Shown here piece by piece: positions 48,894 through 56,279 of a stretch of DNA of 64,000 bases (its first letter is position 1; every line of letters starts with the position of its first letter). Below the pieces are notes generated by a model. It did not search any database and was not told where the DNA came from. It saw only the letters and a list, made by a program, of their open reading frames with translations. The DNA lies in NCBI RefSeq assembly GCF_000430505.1, contig NZ_AUMD01000012.1:310001-374000 (forward strand), written 5' to 3'. This DNA is from Eisenibacter elegans DSM 3317 (GTDB taxonomy: Bacteria > Bacteroidota > Bacteroidia > Cytophagales > Microscillaceae). The position numbers were made by a program, and so were the translations under genes.

Positions 48894-49826
48894 TTATTTT
48901 TTGAGGTTATCAAAAACGGCCATTACTTCGCTTACGCGTTGGCGCGATACTTCTAGCAGTTCTTTCTCGTTGTCATTGAGTTGGAGCTCGATGATTTGCT
49001 CGATACCATTTTTACCTAGGATTACCGGCACACCGAGGTAGCAGTTGTTGATACCGTATTCACCTTCGAGACTGATACATACCGGGAACACGCGGCGCTG
49101 GTCTTTGACGATGGCCTCTACCATTTGTGCAGCAGCAGAACCTGGCGCATACCAAGCCGAAGTACCCATCAGTTTCACGAGTTCGCCACCACCGGTTTTG
49201 GTGCGCTCTACGATAGCGTCGAGGCGGGCAGCATCGATCAGCTCCGTCACGGGGATACCGCCTACAGTGGTGTAGCGTGGTAGGGGAACCATGGTGTCGC
49301 CGTGGCCACCCATCAATACCGCTTGGATGTCTTTGGGAGATACGTTGAGTGCCTCTGCCAAAAATGCACGGTAGCGCGCTGTGTCCAAGATACCGGCCAT
49401 CCCCATTACCTTGGTGCGGGGCAGCTTAGAGGTAACGTGAGCGGCATAGGTCATTACATCGAGGGGGTTCGATACCACAATGATGATGGCGTTGGGAGAG
49501 TGTGCAATCACATTTTCGGTTACCGAAGTAACAATGTTGGCATTGGTGCTGATGAGGTCATCGCGGCTCATGCCGGGCTTGCGGGGTAGGCCAGAAGTGA
49601 TGACAACTACGTCAGAGTTGGCTGTGCGGCTATAGTCGTTGGTTACGCCTACGGTGCGGGTATCGTACAAGTCGATGGGGGCTTTTTGCCAAATATCCAA
49701 AGCCTTGCCTTCAGCAACACCTTCTTTGATATCGAGGAGAATGACTTCGTTGGCTACTTCGCGGTAAGCCAATACATCGGCACAGGTTGCACCTACGTTG
49801 CCGGCACCTACTACGGTTATTTTCAT
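48894..49826 (-). CDS. mdh: Malate dehydrogenase
   Basis: 310 residues from ATG 49826 (MKITVVGAGNVGATCADVLA); a TTG nine bases upstream is less likely. NAD-dependent oxidation of malate to oxaloacetate in the citric acid cycle. LDH-like MDH type: Rossmann GAGNVGAT at residue 8, acid after beta-2 (VILLDIKEG), the substrate-specificity Arg in ITSGLPRKPGMSRDDLI near 80 (Arg91 region), VVSNPLDVMTYAAH near 115 and catalytic His in LMGGHGDTMVPL near 172. Convergent with the polysaccharide genes, so it marks the return to housekeeping genes. Confidence 0.97.
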   Translation of the reverse strand: MKITVVGAGNVGATCADVLAYREVANEVILLDIKEGVAEGKALDIWQKAPIDLYDTRTVGVTNDYSRTANSDVVVITSGLPRKPGMSRDDLISTNANIVTSVTENVIAHSPNAIIIVVSNPLDVMTYAAHVTSKLPRTKVMGMAGILDTARYRAFLAEALNVSPKDIQAVLMGGHGDTMVPLPRYTTVGGIPVTELIDAARLDAIVERTKTGGGELVKLMGTSAWYAPGSAAAQMVEAIVKDQRRVFPVCISLEGEYGINNCYLGVPVILGKNGIEQIIELQLNDNEKELLEVSRQRVSEVMAVFDNLKK

Positions 49827-49953
49827 ATGAATCAAGTGGTTTTGTATGAATGAAACAATATCGGATTGTCTATAGCGGTAAAGTTAGGAAAGTTTTGAGA
49901 ATTCGCGTTCTTTTAAGCAGACAAAGATGGCTTCTCAGTTCTTCGTCAGAAGC

Positions 49954-49990
49954 AAAAAAACAGCCTAGCAGGCAGCCTTATCGGGCTGTT
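49954..49990 (-). terminator. Terminator after the type IX protease remnant
   Basis: 7-bp stem AACAGCC/GGCTGTT (49959-49965 with 49984-49990) around an 18-nt loop; on the minus strand a run of seven T (complement of 49954-49960) follows. It is 32 bp past the remnant's TAG. Confidence 0.65.
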
Positions 49991-50021
49991 GCTAGACTGT
50001 TGTTGGACACGCGCTTAGGGG

Positions 50022-50328
50022 CTATTGCTTGACTACTTTGAGGGCCTGCGCACCGCTTTCTGTTTTGATAAAATACAGACCGCCGGCTAGGTTTGACAAG
50101 TCAAACCAGAGGGATGTGGTGTAGCCACAAAATGTTACCATCTTCGGTTTTGCCGCGCAAAGGCAGGCCTCTCTCGGCAGCTACTGCTGCAATGCGTCTT
50201 TGTTGTTGTCGGTATTCAACCTGAAAGTACAGGGTTTGAATTTTCCCCGGAGAAAGCACCTGCGCATAACTGCTTGTGTTGGCTATCCCCCAGAAAAACA
50301 AAGGGAGTAATAGGTAGTGTCGGTTCAT
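50022..50328 (-). pseudogene. Remnant of a secreted S8-type protease with type IX sorting tail
   Basis: From ATG 50328 a signal peptide (MNRHYLLLPLFFWGIA, then SYAQ) leads into LYFQVEYRQQQRRIAAV and AAERGLPLRGKTEDGNIL, a pattern seen in the pro-region of Cytophagales S8 family peptidases. The frame then shifts and meets a stop at 50101. In the +2 frame the minus strand continues straight into LWFDLSNLAGGLYFIKTESG and AQALKVVKQ, ending with TAG at 50022-50024. That tail is a typical type IX C-terminal sorting domain end. The catalytic domain of several hundred residues is missing, so this is an internal deletion that joined the two ends out of frame. Confidence 0.78.
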
Positions 50329-50509
50329 TGATGGATATATTTGATTATGACATAAATTAAAACTTTGCACGTATAGCTATCCTGTCAAGTTCAAACCTTG
50401 TGTTGTAAATTCGGCAAACGGCTCCATTATATGGATTAACTACTGCCAACATCGATAGTATACATCAACTTTCCCTCCGCAATGTTCTGAGTGTTTGGTC
50501 AATCCTACG

Positions 50510-50517
50510 TATCTTTG
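50510..50517 (+). promoter_or_regulatory. Probable -7 element for the 50577 gene
   Basis: TATCTTTG (consensus TAnnTTTG), 59 bp before the ATG at 50577. A TTTG at 50494 is too close (12 bp) to be the usual partner. Confidence 0.45.
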
Positions 50518-50576
50518 TCCCATAGATTCACTATAATTGTTTATACAATCATTCTCTCACTAAACCAATCAATACT

Positions 50577-50948
50577 ATGGGTGCAGGCGGAACTTCTGGC
50601 GGCACAGAGCGCTTCTTACTAGGCTTGGCTATGTTTGTCGTAGGTGGCTACTTGATGCTCAATGCGATTCACGTCAATTGGTACAATTCTTTTTACATCG
50701 GCGGTATGCGGATGAATACCGGGTTTCTGATGATTCCTTTCATATTTGGCATTGGGCTGACTTTTTTCAACTACCGTAACATCTGGGGCTGGGTCTTGAT
50801 GTTTGGCTCCTTGGGGTTGCTGGTTGTGGGGGTTATCTCTAGTGTCAATTTTAGTATACGACATATGACTTCCTTTGAGCTGATAGGCATTCTTGTCTTG
50901 CTTTTTGGCGGATTAGGATTGTTTTTAAGCTCATTTAGAGGCTCTTAA
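50577..50948 (+). CDS. Small polytopic membrane protein
   Basis: 123 residues with four hydrophobic segments (about 12-30, 45-64, 70-92, 100-119). It starts MGAGGTSGGTERFLLGLAMF, a Gly-rich front that stays in the cytoplasm. The line MLNAIHVNWYNSFYIGGMRM is polar between helices 1 and 2. No family recognised. It is a single gene with its own promoter element and a strong terminator at 50954. Confidence 0.65.
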   Translation: MGAGGTSGGTERFLLGLAMFVVGGYLMLNAIHVNWYNSFYIGGMRMNTGFLMIPFIFGIGLTFFNYRNIWGWVLMFGSLGLLVVGVISSVNFSIRHMTSFELIGILVLLFGGLGLFLSSFRGS

Positions 50949-50953
50949 TCATC

Positions 50954-50981
50954 GCCCCAAACCCTTTGGGGCTGTCTTTTT
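50954..50981 (+). terminator. Terminator of the 50577 gene
   Basis: Perfect 8-bp stem GCCCCAAA/TTTGGGGC (50954-50961 with 50965-50972), 3-nt loop, then TGTCTTTTT. Confidence 0.85.
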
Positions 50982-51086
50982 GTTATCTATTGGTAATGTA
51001 TGGCCACTGCCCTACAGCTTTTGTACACACTGGTGGGCTTCTAGCCTTTTGCTCAGGAGCGCGCCAGTCTAACAGAACAACAAACT

Positions 51087-51947
51087 ATGAGTGAAGCTAC
51101 CAAAAATCAACGCGTAAAGCCTGATTGGCTCAAGATACAGCTGCCTACCGAGCGCACATATTTTGATGTCAAAGACACGGTCAAAACCCATAAACTACAC
51201 ACTATCTGCGAAAGCGGCAAGTGCCCCAATGTAGGGGAGTGTTGGAGCCGAGGAACGGCTACTTTTATGATTTTGGGCGATATCTGTACCCGCGCCTGCC
51301 GCTTTTGTGCTGTCAAAACTGGCCGACCCGAAGCCGTAGACTGGGACGAGCCCGCCCGCGTGGCCGAGTCGGTGTTCTTGATGAAGCTCAAACACTGCGT
51401 GGTTACGTCGGTAGACCGCGACGACCTCGCCGATGGTGGTGCCGCTGTTTGGGCTGCCACTATCAAGGCCATCAAAGCACAAAACCCCCAGACTACCATC
51501 GAGGTGCTCATCCCTGACTTCAAAGGCAAGGCCGAACTTATTCATCAAGTAACCGCCGAGAAGCCGGAGGTTATCTCGCACAATATGGAGACTGTACGCC
51601 GCCTGACACGCCAAGTACGCCGCAACTCTGACTATGACCGCAGTCTATCTGTCTTGAAGCACGTCAGCGAAGCCGGTATCCGCCCCAAATCGGGTATTAT
51701 GGTCGGTATTGGCGAAACACAGGCTGAAGTGCTCGAAACAATGGATGACCTACGCGCCGTAGGCTGCGAAGTCCTCACTATCGGCCAATACCTACAGCCT
51801 ACCAAAGAACACCTAGAAGTGTCTGAGTTTGTCAGTCCCGAGGTATTTGCTTTTTATAAAGCACAAGGCCTAGCTAAGGGCTTCCGACACGTAGAAAGCG
51901 GCCCTATGGTACGCAGCTCTTATTATGCCGAAAAGCACGTGTTGTAG
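51087..51947 (+). CDS. lipA: Lipoyl synthase
   Basis: 286 residues. A radical-SAM enzyme that inserts two sulfurs into protein-bound octanoate. The auxiliary cluster cysteines are in CESGKCPNVGEC near residue 36 and the radical-SAM cluster in CTRACRFC near 67 (CxxxCxxC). Other family lines are TFMILGDICTRACRF, VTSVDRDDLADGGA near 107, and KSGIMVGIGETQAEVLETM near 196. The conserved end with VRSSYYAEKHV includes the Arg-Ser-Ser that binds near the auxiliary cluster. Monocistronic with terminators on both sides. Confidence 0.97.
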   Translation: MSEATKNQRVKPDWLKIQLPTERTYFDVKDTVKTHKLHTICESGKCPNVGECWSRGTATFMILGDICTRACRFCAVKTGRPEAVDWDEPARVAESVFLMKLKHCVVTSVDRDDLADGGAAVWAATIKAIKAQNPQTTIEVLIPDFKGKAELIHQVTAEKPEVISHNMETVRRLTRQVRRNSDYDRSLSVLKHVSEAGIRPKSGIMVGIGETQAEVLETMDDLRAVGCEVLTIGQYLQPTKEHLEVSEFVSPEVFAFYKAQGLAKGFRHVESGPMVRSSYYAEKHVL

Positions 51948-51969
51948 TTTCGGAGAAAATCAACCAAAG

Positions 51970-52010
51970 AAAAAGGCTTCGTTCTTCTATCAAGAGCGAA
52001 GCCTTTTTTT
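51970..52010 (+). terminator. Terminator of lipA
   Basis: Long stem (51970-51986 with about 51992-52008, one mismatch) containing AAGGCTTCG/CGAAGCCTT, then a T run to 52010. The A run on the left side would also let it work on the minus strand, for the convergent superoxide dismutase gene. Confidence 0.8.
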
Positions 52011-52125
52011 GGTAAGGCATACCACAGGGCATAAGCAACAGGCAGCTCAATGGCGAAGCAACATTGAAGAACACCTCCAGCTTCGAGCCACTTTTCTGAA
52101 ATTGCCCGGTGGTGTGATGTGCATC

Positions 52126-52851
52126 CTAATTTTGCTGTTTTAATAGCAGCTCATACCGTGTGCTTACCTTCTGCCAATCAAGAATATTCCAAAAAGCGGA
52201 GACATACTCTGCGCGGCGGTTTTGATACTGCAAATAATAGGCGTGCTCCCACACATCGAGCCCCATTACCGGCACCCCTTTCTCGGCTACAATATGATGC
52301 ATCAGCGGATTGTCTTGGTTGGCTGTATCGCTCAAAAATAATTTGCCCGAAGCATCCACCGAAAGCCAAGCCCATCCAGACCCAAATCGGTTGAGTGCCC
52401 GTTGGGCAAAGGCTTCTTTGAATTTAGCCAAAGACCCAAAGCTAGCGTCTATGGCTTGTGCCAGCTTGGCGCTGGGGCTGAGGGCAGGCTTGGGGCTGAG
52501 TATTTCCCAAAATAGGCTGTGGTTATAGTGCCCTCCAGCATTGTTGCGCAGGGCAGCCTCCTCGGGTTTGAGCTGCTGTAGCAGTTGTTCTAAGCCTTTT
52601 TGGTCATAACGTTGATTGCTGCGGCCTTCGAGGGCTTTGTTTAGGTTATTGACATAGGCGGCGTGGTGCTTGCCGTGGTGAATATGCATCGTCTCTTGGT
52701 CGATATAAGGGGCAAGCGCTTCGGGCGCATAGGGTAGGCGTGGTAGCTCAAACTGTGTGGGGCGTGCTGCACCAGCCCATAAAAACTGAGGTTGTACCAT
52801 TGTGGCCAAACCGGCCAAGGCGGTTGTTTTAAGAAAAGTGCGTTTGTCCAT
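52126..52851 (-). CDS. Exported Fe/Mn superoxide dismutase
   Basis: 241 residues from ATG 52851 (MDKRTFLKTTALAGLATM), chosen because it starts with a Tat-like or Sec signal: a KR pair, then a hydrophobic stretch, cleavage near LWAGA. The mature part is a normal Fe/Mn-SOD: metal His in IHHGKHHAAYVNNLN near residue 55, second His in NNAGGHYNHSLFWEIL near 118, and DVWEHAYYLQYQNRR near 202, holding the Asp and the last His. It removes superoxide outside the cytoplasm. Most SODs of this family are cytoplasmic, so the export signal is noteworthy. Confidence 0.93.
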   Translation of the reverse strand: MDKRTFLKTTALAGLATMVQPQFLWAGAARPTQFELPRLPYAPEALAPYIDQETMHIHHGKHHAAYVNNLNKALEGRSNQRYDQKGLEQLLQQLKPEEAALRNNAGGHYNHSLFWEILSPKPALSPSAKLAQAIDASFGSLAKFKEAFAQRALNRFGSGWAWLSVDASGKLFLSDTANQDNPLMHHIVAEKGVPVMGLDVWEHAYYLQYQNRRAEYVSAFWNILDWQKVSTRYELLLKQQN

Positions 52852-52987
52852 AAGTATTGGGATTGTGTGCTCAAAAAAGTACGATGAAGTACTAGTCATG
52901 AAACACCAGAATATCAAAAATGATTTGTAACTTGAGCACAGGATACACATTGTCCCTATTTTGATTGTCTTGTTACACCCAAAAATC

Positions 52988-53299
52988 ATGTCTCAAAATC
53001 CGATACCATCGTACCAAAACTCCCCCCTGTGGTGGTGGATATTTGTGTTAGGGGGCTTCGCCCTCCTCGCGCTTGTAGGTTTTGGCTATTGGCTACCCCA
53101 ATACGCTTTTTATGCGCGTTATTTGTTTAGGCTGCTATTGTTGGTACACCTAGCAGAAGCCGTATATGCCTATGTTTTGGCCTCCCGCGCAGGGCTTGGG
53201 CAAGTAGCTTGGGCTTGGGCTGCGCAGACCATGGCTTGTGGGTTTTGGGCTTTGCTCTTGCTCAATAAAACCATCCGCCTACACGGGCGCAAAGCCTAG
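52988..53299 (+). CDS. DUF4499/TMEM254-like small membrane protein
   Basis: 103 residues from ATG 52988. Three hydrophobic segments (about 15-35, 43-63, 72-95). The lines WWWIFVLGGFALLALVGFG, YAFYARYLFRLLLLVHLAEA and VYAYVLASRAGLG follow the DUF4499/TMEM254 pattern; the conserved His-Leu-Ala-Glu-Ala is visible. Function unknown. It starts divergently from the superoxide dismutase gene, 137 bp away. Confidence 0.7.
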   Translation: MSQNPIPSYQNSPLWWWIFVLGGFALLALVGFGYWLPQYAFYARYLFRLLLLVHLAEAVYAYVLASRAGLGQVAWAWAAQTMACGFWALLLLNKTIRLHGRKA

Positions 53300-53331
53300 G
53301 GCGAAGTCTTGGTGTAGTAGGCAAAAATCCG

Positions 53332-53424
53332 TAAATTATACCAAGATTTACTGGATTTGATTTTCTTGATGCTCAAGGATTGTCCGCATATCCATTTCCC
53401 AAACCAATGTTGATTGGGTATAAA
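53332..53424 (+). repeat. Dispersed intergenic repeat, copy B
   Basis: Matches copy A at 7121-7220: shared blocks GGATTTGATT, CTCAAGG and especially CATTTCCCAAACCAAT (53393-53408), then TTG..TTG.GTATAA. The two copies differ by several indels in the first half and are nearly gap-free in the second half. Confidence 0.6.
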
Positions 53425-53463
53425 GTATCTGCTTATTTCCAACACACAAACACATCACTGTTT

Positions 53464-54141
53464 ATGAAAATCACCTATTATGGTCATTCTTGTGTAGCCG
53501 TCGAAACACAAGGCAAGACCATCCTCTTTGACCCATTTATCAAGCATAACCCCCTAGCGGCACACATAGACGTAGCCCAATTACGCCCTGATTATGTGTT
53601 GTTGACCCACGGCCACGCCGACCATGTGGCCGATGCTGCCGAAATCGCGCTCCAAGCCGATGCTACCCTCGTCTCTAATTTTGAGGTGGTAGAGTGGTTT
53701 GCCAAACAAGGCGTGCAAAAAAACCATCCGATGAACCACGGCGGTAGCTGGAATTTTGACTTCGGCAAGGTAAAATATGTCCACGCAGTCCATTCCAGCA
53801 CCCTGCCCGACGGCAGCCCCGGCGGCAACCCCGGTGGTTTTATCCTATGGGGCGACAAGACCATCTACCACGCCGGCGACACCGCACTCACCTTGGATAT
53901 GCAGCTCATCCCTCGGTTTGCCCAACTCGATTTGGCCTTGCTACCCATTGGCGACAACTTTACGATGGGGGTGGAGGATGCCATCATCGCCGCTGATTTT
54001 ATCGGCTGCAACAAGGTTCTCGGCATTCACTACGATACCTTTGGCTATATCAAAATAGACCCACAAGCCGCTAAGGAGGCTTTTGCTGCCAAAGGAAAAG
54101 AACTCATACTACTTCATATTGGGGAGAGCCTCTCCCTCTAA
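53464..54141 (+). CDS. UPF0173 metal-dependent hydrolase
   Basis: 225 residues from ATG 53464 (MKITYYGHSCVAVETQGKTI). Metallo-beta-lactamase fold of the UPF0173 type: YYGHSCV at the front, the metal motif LLTHGHADHVADA near residue 42 (HxHxDH), IHYDTFG and AVHSST, plus YHAGDTALT near 137. The exact substrate of the family is unknown. The upstream frame extends further without clear coding character; this start is supported by the family's typical opening. A receiver-domain gene follows after 67 bp. Confidence 0.9.
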   Translation: MKITYYGHSCVAVETQGKTILFDPFIKHNPLAAHIDVAQLRPDYVLLTHGHADHVADAAEIALQADATLVSNFEVVEWFAKQGVQKNHPMNHGGSWNFDFGKVKYVHAVHSSTLPDGSPGGNPGGFILWGDKTIYHAGDTALTLDMQLIPRFAQLDLALLPIGDNFTMGVEDAIIAADFIGCNKVLGIHYDTFGYIKIDPQAAKEAFAAKGKELILLHIGESLSL

Positions 54142-54208
54142 CACAACTAAACCCATATCCGTCTGCTCGTCTCAAGGGCAGGCGGCCCGTGATTACTCTC
54201 TTGATGCT

Positions 54209-54592
54209 ATGAGCCAACAATCTTCTATCAAGTGTATTATTTTAGTGGATGATGATGAGGTAAGCAACCTTATCAATGAGCGCAGTTTACACAAATACAA
54301 CCCCCAATGGGAAGTAAAAGTATTTACCCAAGCCCCAGAAGCCTTACATTTCCTGAGTACTGATGCGCTCGAAGACACCCTGATTTTATTGGATTTGAAT
54401 ATGCCGGAGTTGGATGGTTGGGCATTGATGGCACAACTGGCAATGCAAAAGTCTGATTTCAAAGTCCTAATTCTTACCTCCTCTATCCGCAAGCAAGATA
54501 TTGTACAGGCTAAAAATTATGCACAGATTTTGGGCTATGTGGTCAAGCCTTTGGATGTAGCTAAAATCGAAAAGTTTCTGAAGGACTTATAA
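54209..54592 (+). CDS. Single-domain response regulator
   Basis: 127 residues from ATG 54209. The receiver domain fills the protein: acidic pocket VDDDE near residue 13, phosphoacceptor Asp in LLDLNMPELDGWAL near 60, Thr in ILTSSIRKQDI near 90, and the conserved Lys in GYVVKPLDV near 112. There is no output domain and no kinase gene next to it, so it works by protein contact or as a phosphate sink in a relay. The SRP RNA gene follows on the other strand, tail to tail. Confidence 0.9.
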   Translation: MSQQSSIKCIILVDDDEVSNLINERSLHKYNPQWEVKVFTQAPEALHFLSTDALEDTLILLDLNMPELDGWALMAQLAMQKSDFKVLILTSSIRKQDIVQAKNYAQILGYVVKPLDVAKIEKFLKDL

Positions 54593-54620
54593 ACCTCTAA
54601 AAAGGTAAAAAAATAAAAAA

Positions 54621-54699
54621 GGCAGTGTCTCACTGCTCAACCATCTACCCTTGCTGTCTTCCGACCCTGGGGGATTCAACAGGAGCTAGTAGCACTGCC
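54621..54699 (-). ncRNA. ffs: Signal recognition particle RNA (small bacterial form)
   Basis: Read on the minus strand from GGCAGTGC to CACTGCC, whose ends pair to close the helix. The core holds AGGGTCGGAAGACAGCAAGG, the highly conserved asymmetric loop and GGAA tetraloop of the domain that binds Ffh. Just upstream is a perfect promoter (TTTG at 54731-54734, 19 bp, TACCTTTG at 54704-54711) that places the start within a few bases of 54699. A T-rich run (complement of 54608-54620) follows the 3' end as terminator. The size of about 80 nt suits the small form. Confidence 0.9.
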
Positions 54700-54703
54700 G
54701 ATA

Positions 54704-54734
54704 CAAAGGTACAAAGGTTTTTGATTTTGTCAAA
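54704..54734 (-). promoter_or_regulatory. Consensus promoter of the SRP RNA gene
   Basis: On the minus strand TTTG (54734-54731), 19 bp, TACCTTTG (54711-54704): both boxes match the Bacteroidota consensus, and the RNA start lies about five bases after the -7 box. Confidence 0.85.
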
Positions 54735-54767
54735 TCTTCTACCCTCCAAAAACGCTTTATTTTAGGA

Positions 54768-55571
54768 TTATCCTTGTTTTGGTAGAGGCCATTGTCCCTC
54801 AAAGACTTGAATGGCAGGCCCTTGAAGATAGATGTTTTGAAAGCTGTTGGCCGATTTTTTTTCAAATTTTACTTGCAACAGCCCGCCGGTAGTTTGAATA
54901 GATACAGGGCTTTGGACACCCTCTTGAACAGCTGCCACCAATGCACAAGCCGTTACGCCTGTGCCACAAGAGAAAGTTTCGTCTTCTACTCCTCGCTCAT
55001 AAGTACGTACACATAGGCTGTTGGGGGCTTGGTCTAGGCTCATAAAGTTGACATTGGTGCCTCCTGCCGACACAAACGGCGCTCCGTAACGAATGCGTTT
55101 GCCTTCGGCCACTACCGGATATTGAGACAAATCATCTACAAAAGCCACATAGTGTGGGGAGCCAGTATTGAGGAAATAATAGCCGTCGCCTTGCGCTATC
55201 TCCGATACGTCAAGCATCTTGAGCGAAATAGCCGTACCAATACGAGTAGCCTCGTGAGGGCCATCTACGGCGATAAAGTGCGTCTGTTGGTCGAATATCC
55301 CTAAAAAATGAGCAAACTGTACCGCACAACGCCCCCCATTGCCACACATACTCCCCTCGCCACCGTCGGCATTATAGTAACGCATTCGGAAGTCATAGCC
55401 ATTGGCTTCTTCTATCAAGATAAGCCCATCCGCACCAATACCAAGCCGTCGATGACACATAGCCGCTACCAACTCCTTGCTATAAGGGAAATGCCCTTGA
55501 CGATTGTCTATCATCACAAAGTCGTTGCCGGTGCCTTGGTATTTGAAAAAAGGAATATGTGCTGTCATCAT
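54768..55571 (-). CDS. dapF: Diaminopimelate epimerase
   Basis: 267 residues (ATG 55571; a second ATG at 55568). Converts LL- to meso-diaminopimelate for lysine and peptidoglycan. The two active-site Cys are in MCGNGGRCAVQFAHFLG near residue 76 and TFSCGTGVTACALVAA near 205; further family lines are FFKYQGTGNDFVMIDN at the front, GSPHYVAFVDDL near 135 and ERGVEDETFS before the second Cys. Single gene between the SRP RNA and rplS, all on the minus strand. The 224 bp upstream hold the rplS terminator and a second weak stem. Confidence 0.97.
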   Translation of the reverse strand: MMTAHIPFFKYQGTGNDFVMIDNRQGHFPYSKELVAAMCHRRLGIGADGLILIEEANGYDFRMRYYNADGGEGSMCGNGGRCAVQFAHFLGIFDQQTHFIAVDGPHEATRIGTAISLKMLDVSEIAQGDGYYFLNTGSPHYVAFVDDLSQYPVVAEGKRIRYGAPFVSAGGTNVNFMSLDQAPNSLCVRTYERGVEDETFSCGTGVTACALVAAVQEGVQSPVSIQTTGGLLQVKFEKKSANSFQNIYLQGPAIQVFEGQWPLPKQG

Positions 55572-55700
55572 AAGATAAGAAACTCTAAAGGAGAGGAGAT
55601 ATAAGGCTAGCTATGTTGTGCAACTACGTTGCTAAAAAGCCTTATGGGGATTTCCTGTTGTTAAAAAATAAATGTACAATTACAAAAAGCCCCATAGGGT

Positions 55701-55768
55701 AAAAAAAGAAGTTGTCAAAAAGCGCTCTGATGCGCAGAGGCGCAACCAAAACAGCGGCTTGACAACTT
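55701..55768 (-). terminator. Structured 3' element and terminator of rplS
   Basis: A perfect 10-bp stem AAGTTGTCAA/TTGACAACTT (55709-55718 with 55759-55768) encloses an inner GC-rich stem (GCGCTCTG with CAGAGGCGC). On the minus strand a T-rich tail follows (complement of 55701-55707). It is larger than a usual terminator, starting 28 bp past the rplS stop. Confidence 0.65.
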
Positions 55769-55795
55769 GAAAGAAAAAGCAGACAACAATAGTGC

Positions 55796-56161
55796 TTAGT
55801 TGTTATCTGTTACACGCTCCTTGATACGTGCAGCTTTGCCCATTTTGCCACGGAGGTAGTACAGACGCGCACGACGTACAACACCGCGACGGACAACTTC
55901 AATTTTTTCGATGTTTGGAGACAACAAAGGGAAGATACGCTCTACCCCAACACCGTTTGATACTTTACGAACAGTAAAAGTTTCACCGTTGGTGTTGCTG
56001 TTCTTGCGTTGGATCACCACGCCTTTGAACTGCTGGATACGTTCTTTGTTACCCTCACGGATTTTTACGTGTACGTTTATCGTATCACCAGACTTGAACT
56101 CAGGAATATCCTTGCGTGCTTCTTGATATTCAGATTCAATGTATTTGATTAACTCGCTCAT
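55796..56161 (-). CDS. rplS: 50S ribosomal protein L19
   Basis: 121 residues, normal length. L19 sits at the 30S-50S interface. The conserved lines are [20 protein letters not shown] near residue 25, [20 protein letters not shown] near 44, and [20 protein letters not shown] near 88, with the basic end AARIKERV. Its own -7 element lies at 56221. In many bacteria rplS follows trmD and rimM; here it stands alone. Confidence 0.98.
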   Translation of the reverse strand: MSELIKYIESEYQEARKDIPEFKSGDTINVHVKIREGNKERIQQFKGVVIQRKNSNTNGETFTVRKVSNGVGVERIFPLLSPNIEKIEVVRRGVVRRARLYYLRGKMGKAARIKERVTDNN

Positions 56162-56220
56162 AACCTTTGATTTATGCTTGTATTAATGATTTGCAAACAG
56201 GCTAAAACTGAAATGGGACG

Positions 56221-56228
56221 CAAATATA
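56221..56228 (-). promoter_or_regulatory. -7 element of rplS
   Basis: TATATTTG on the minus strand, 59 bp before the rplS ATG. No TTTG at the usual distance upstream, as in some ribosomal genes of this phylum. Confidence 0.5.
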
Positions 56229-56279
56229 ACTAATCCTGAAGACTTTAGCTTGTTTACGCCAAAATAATTCTCTACTTTC

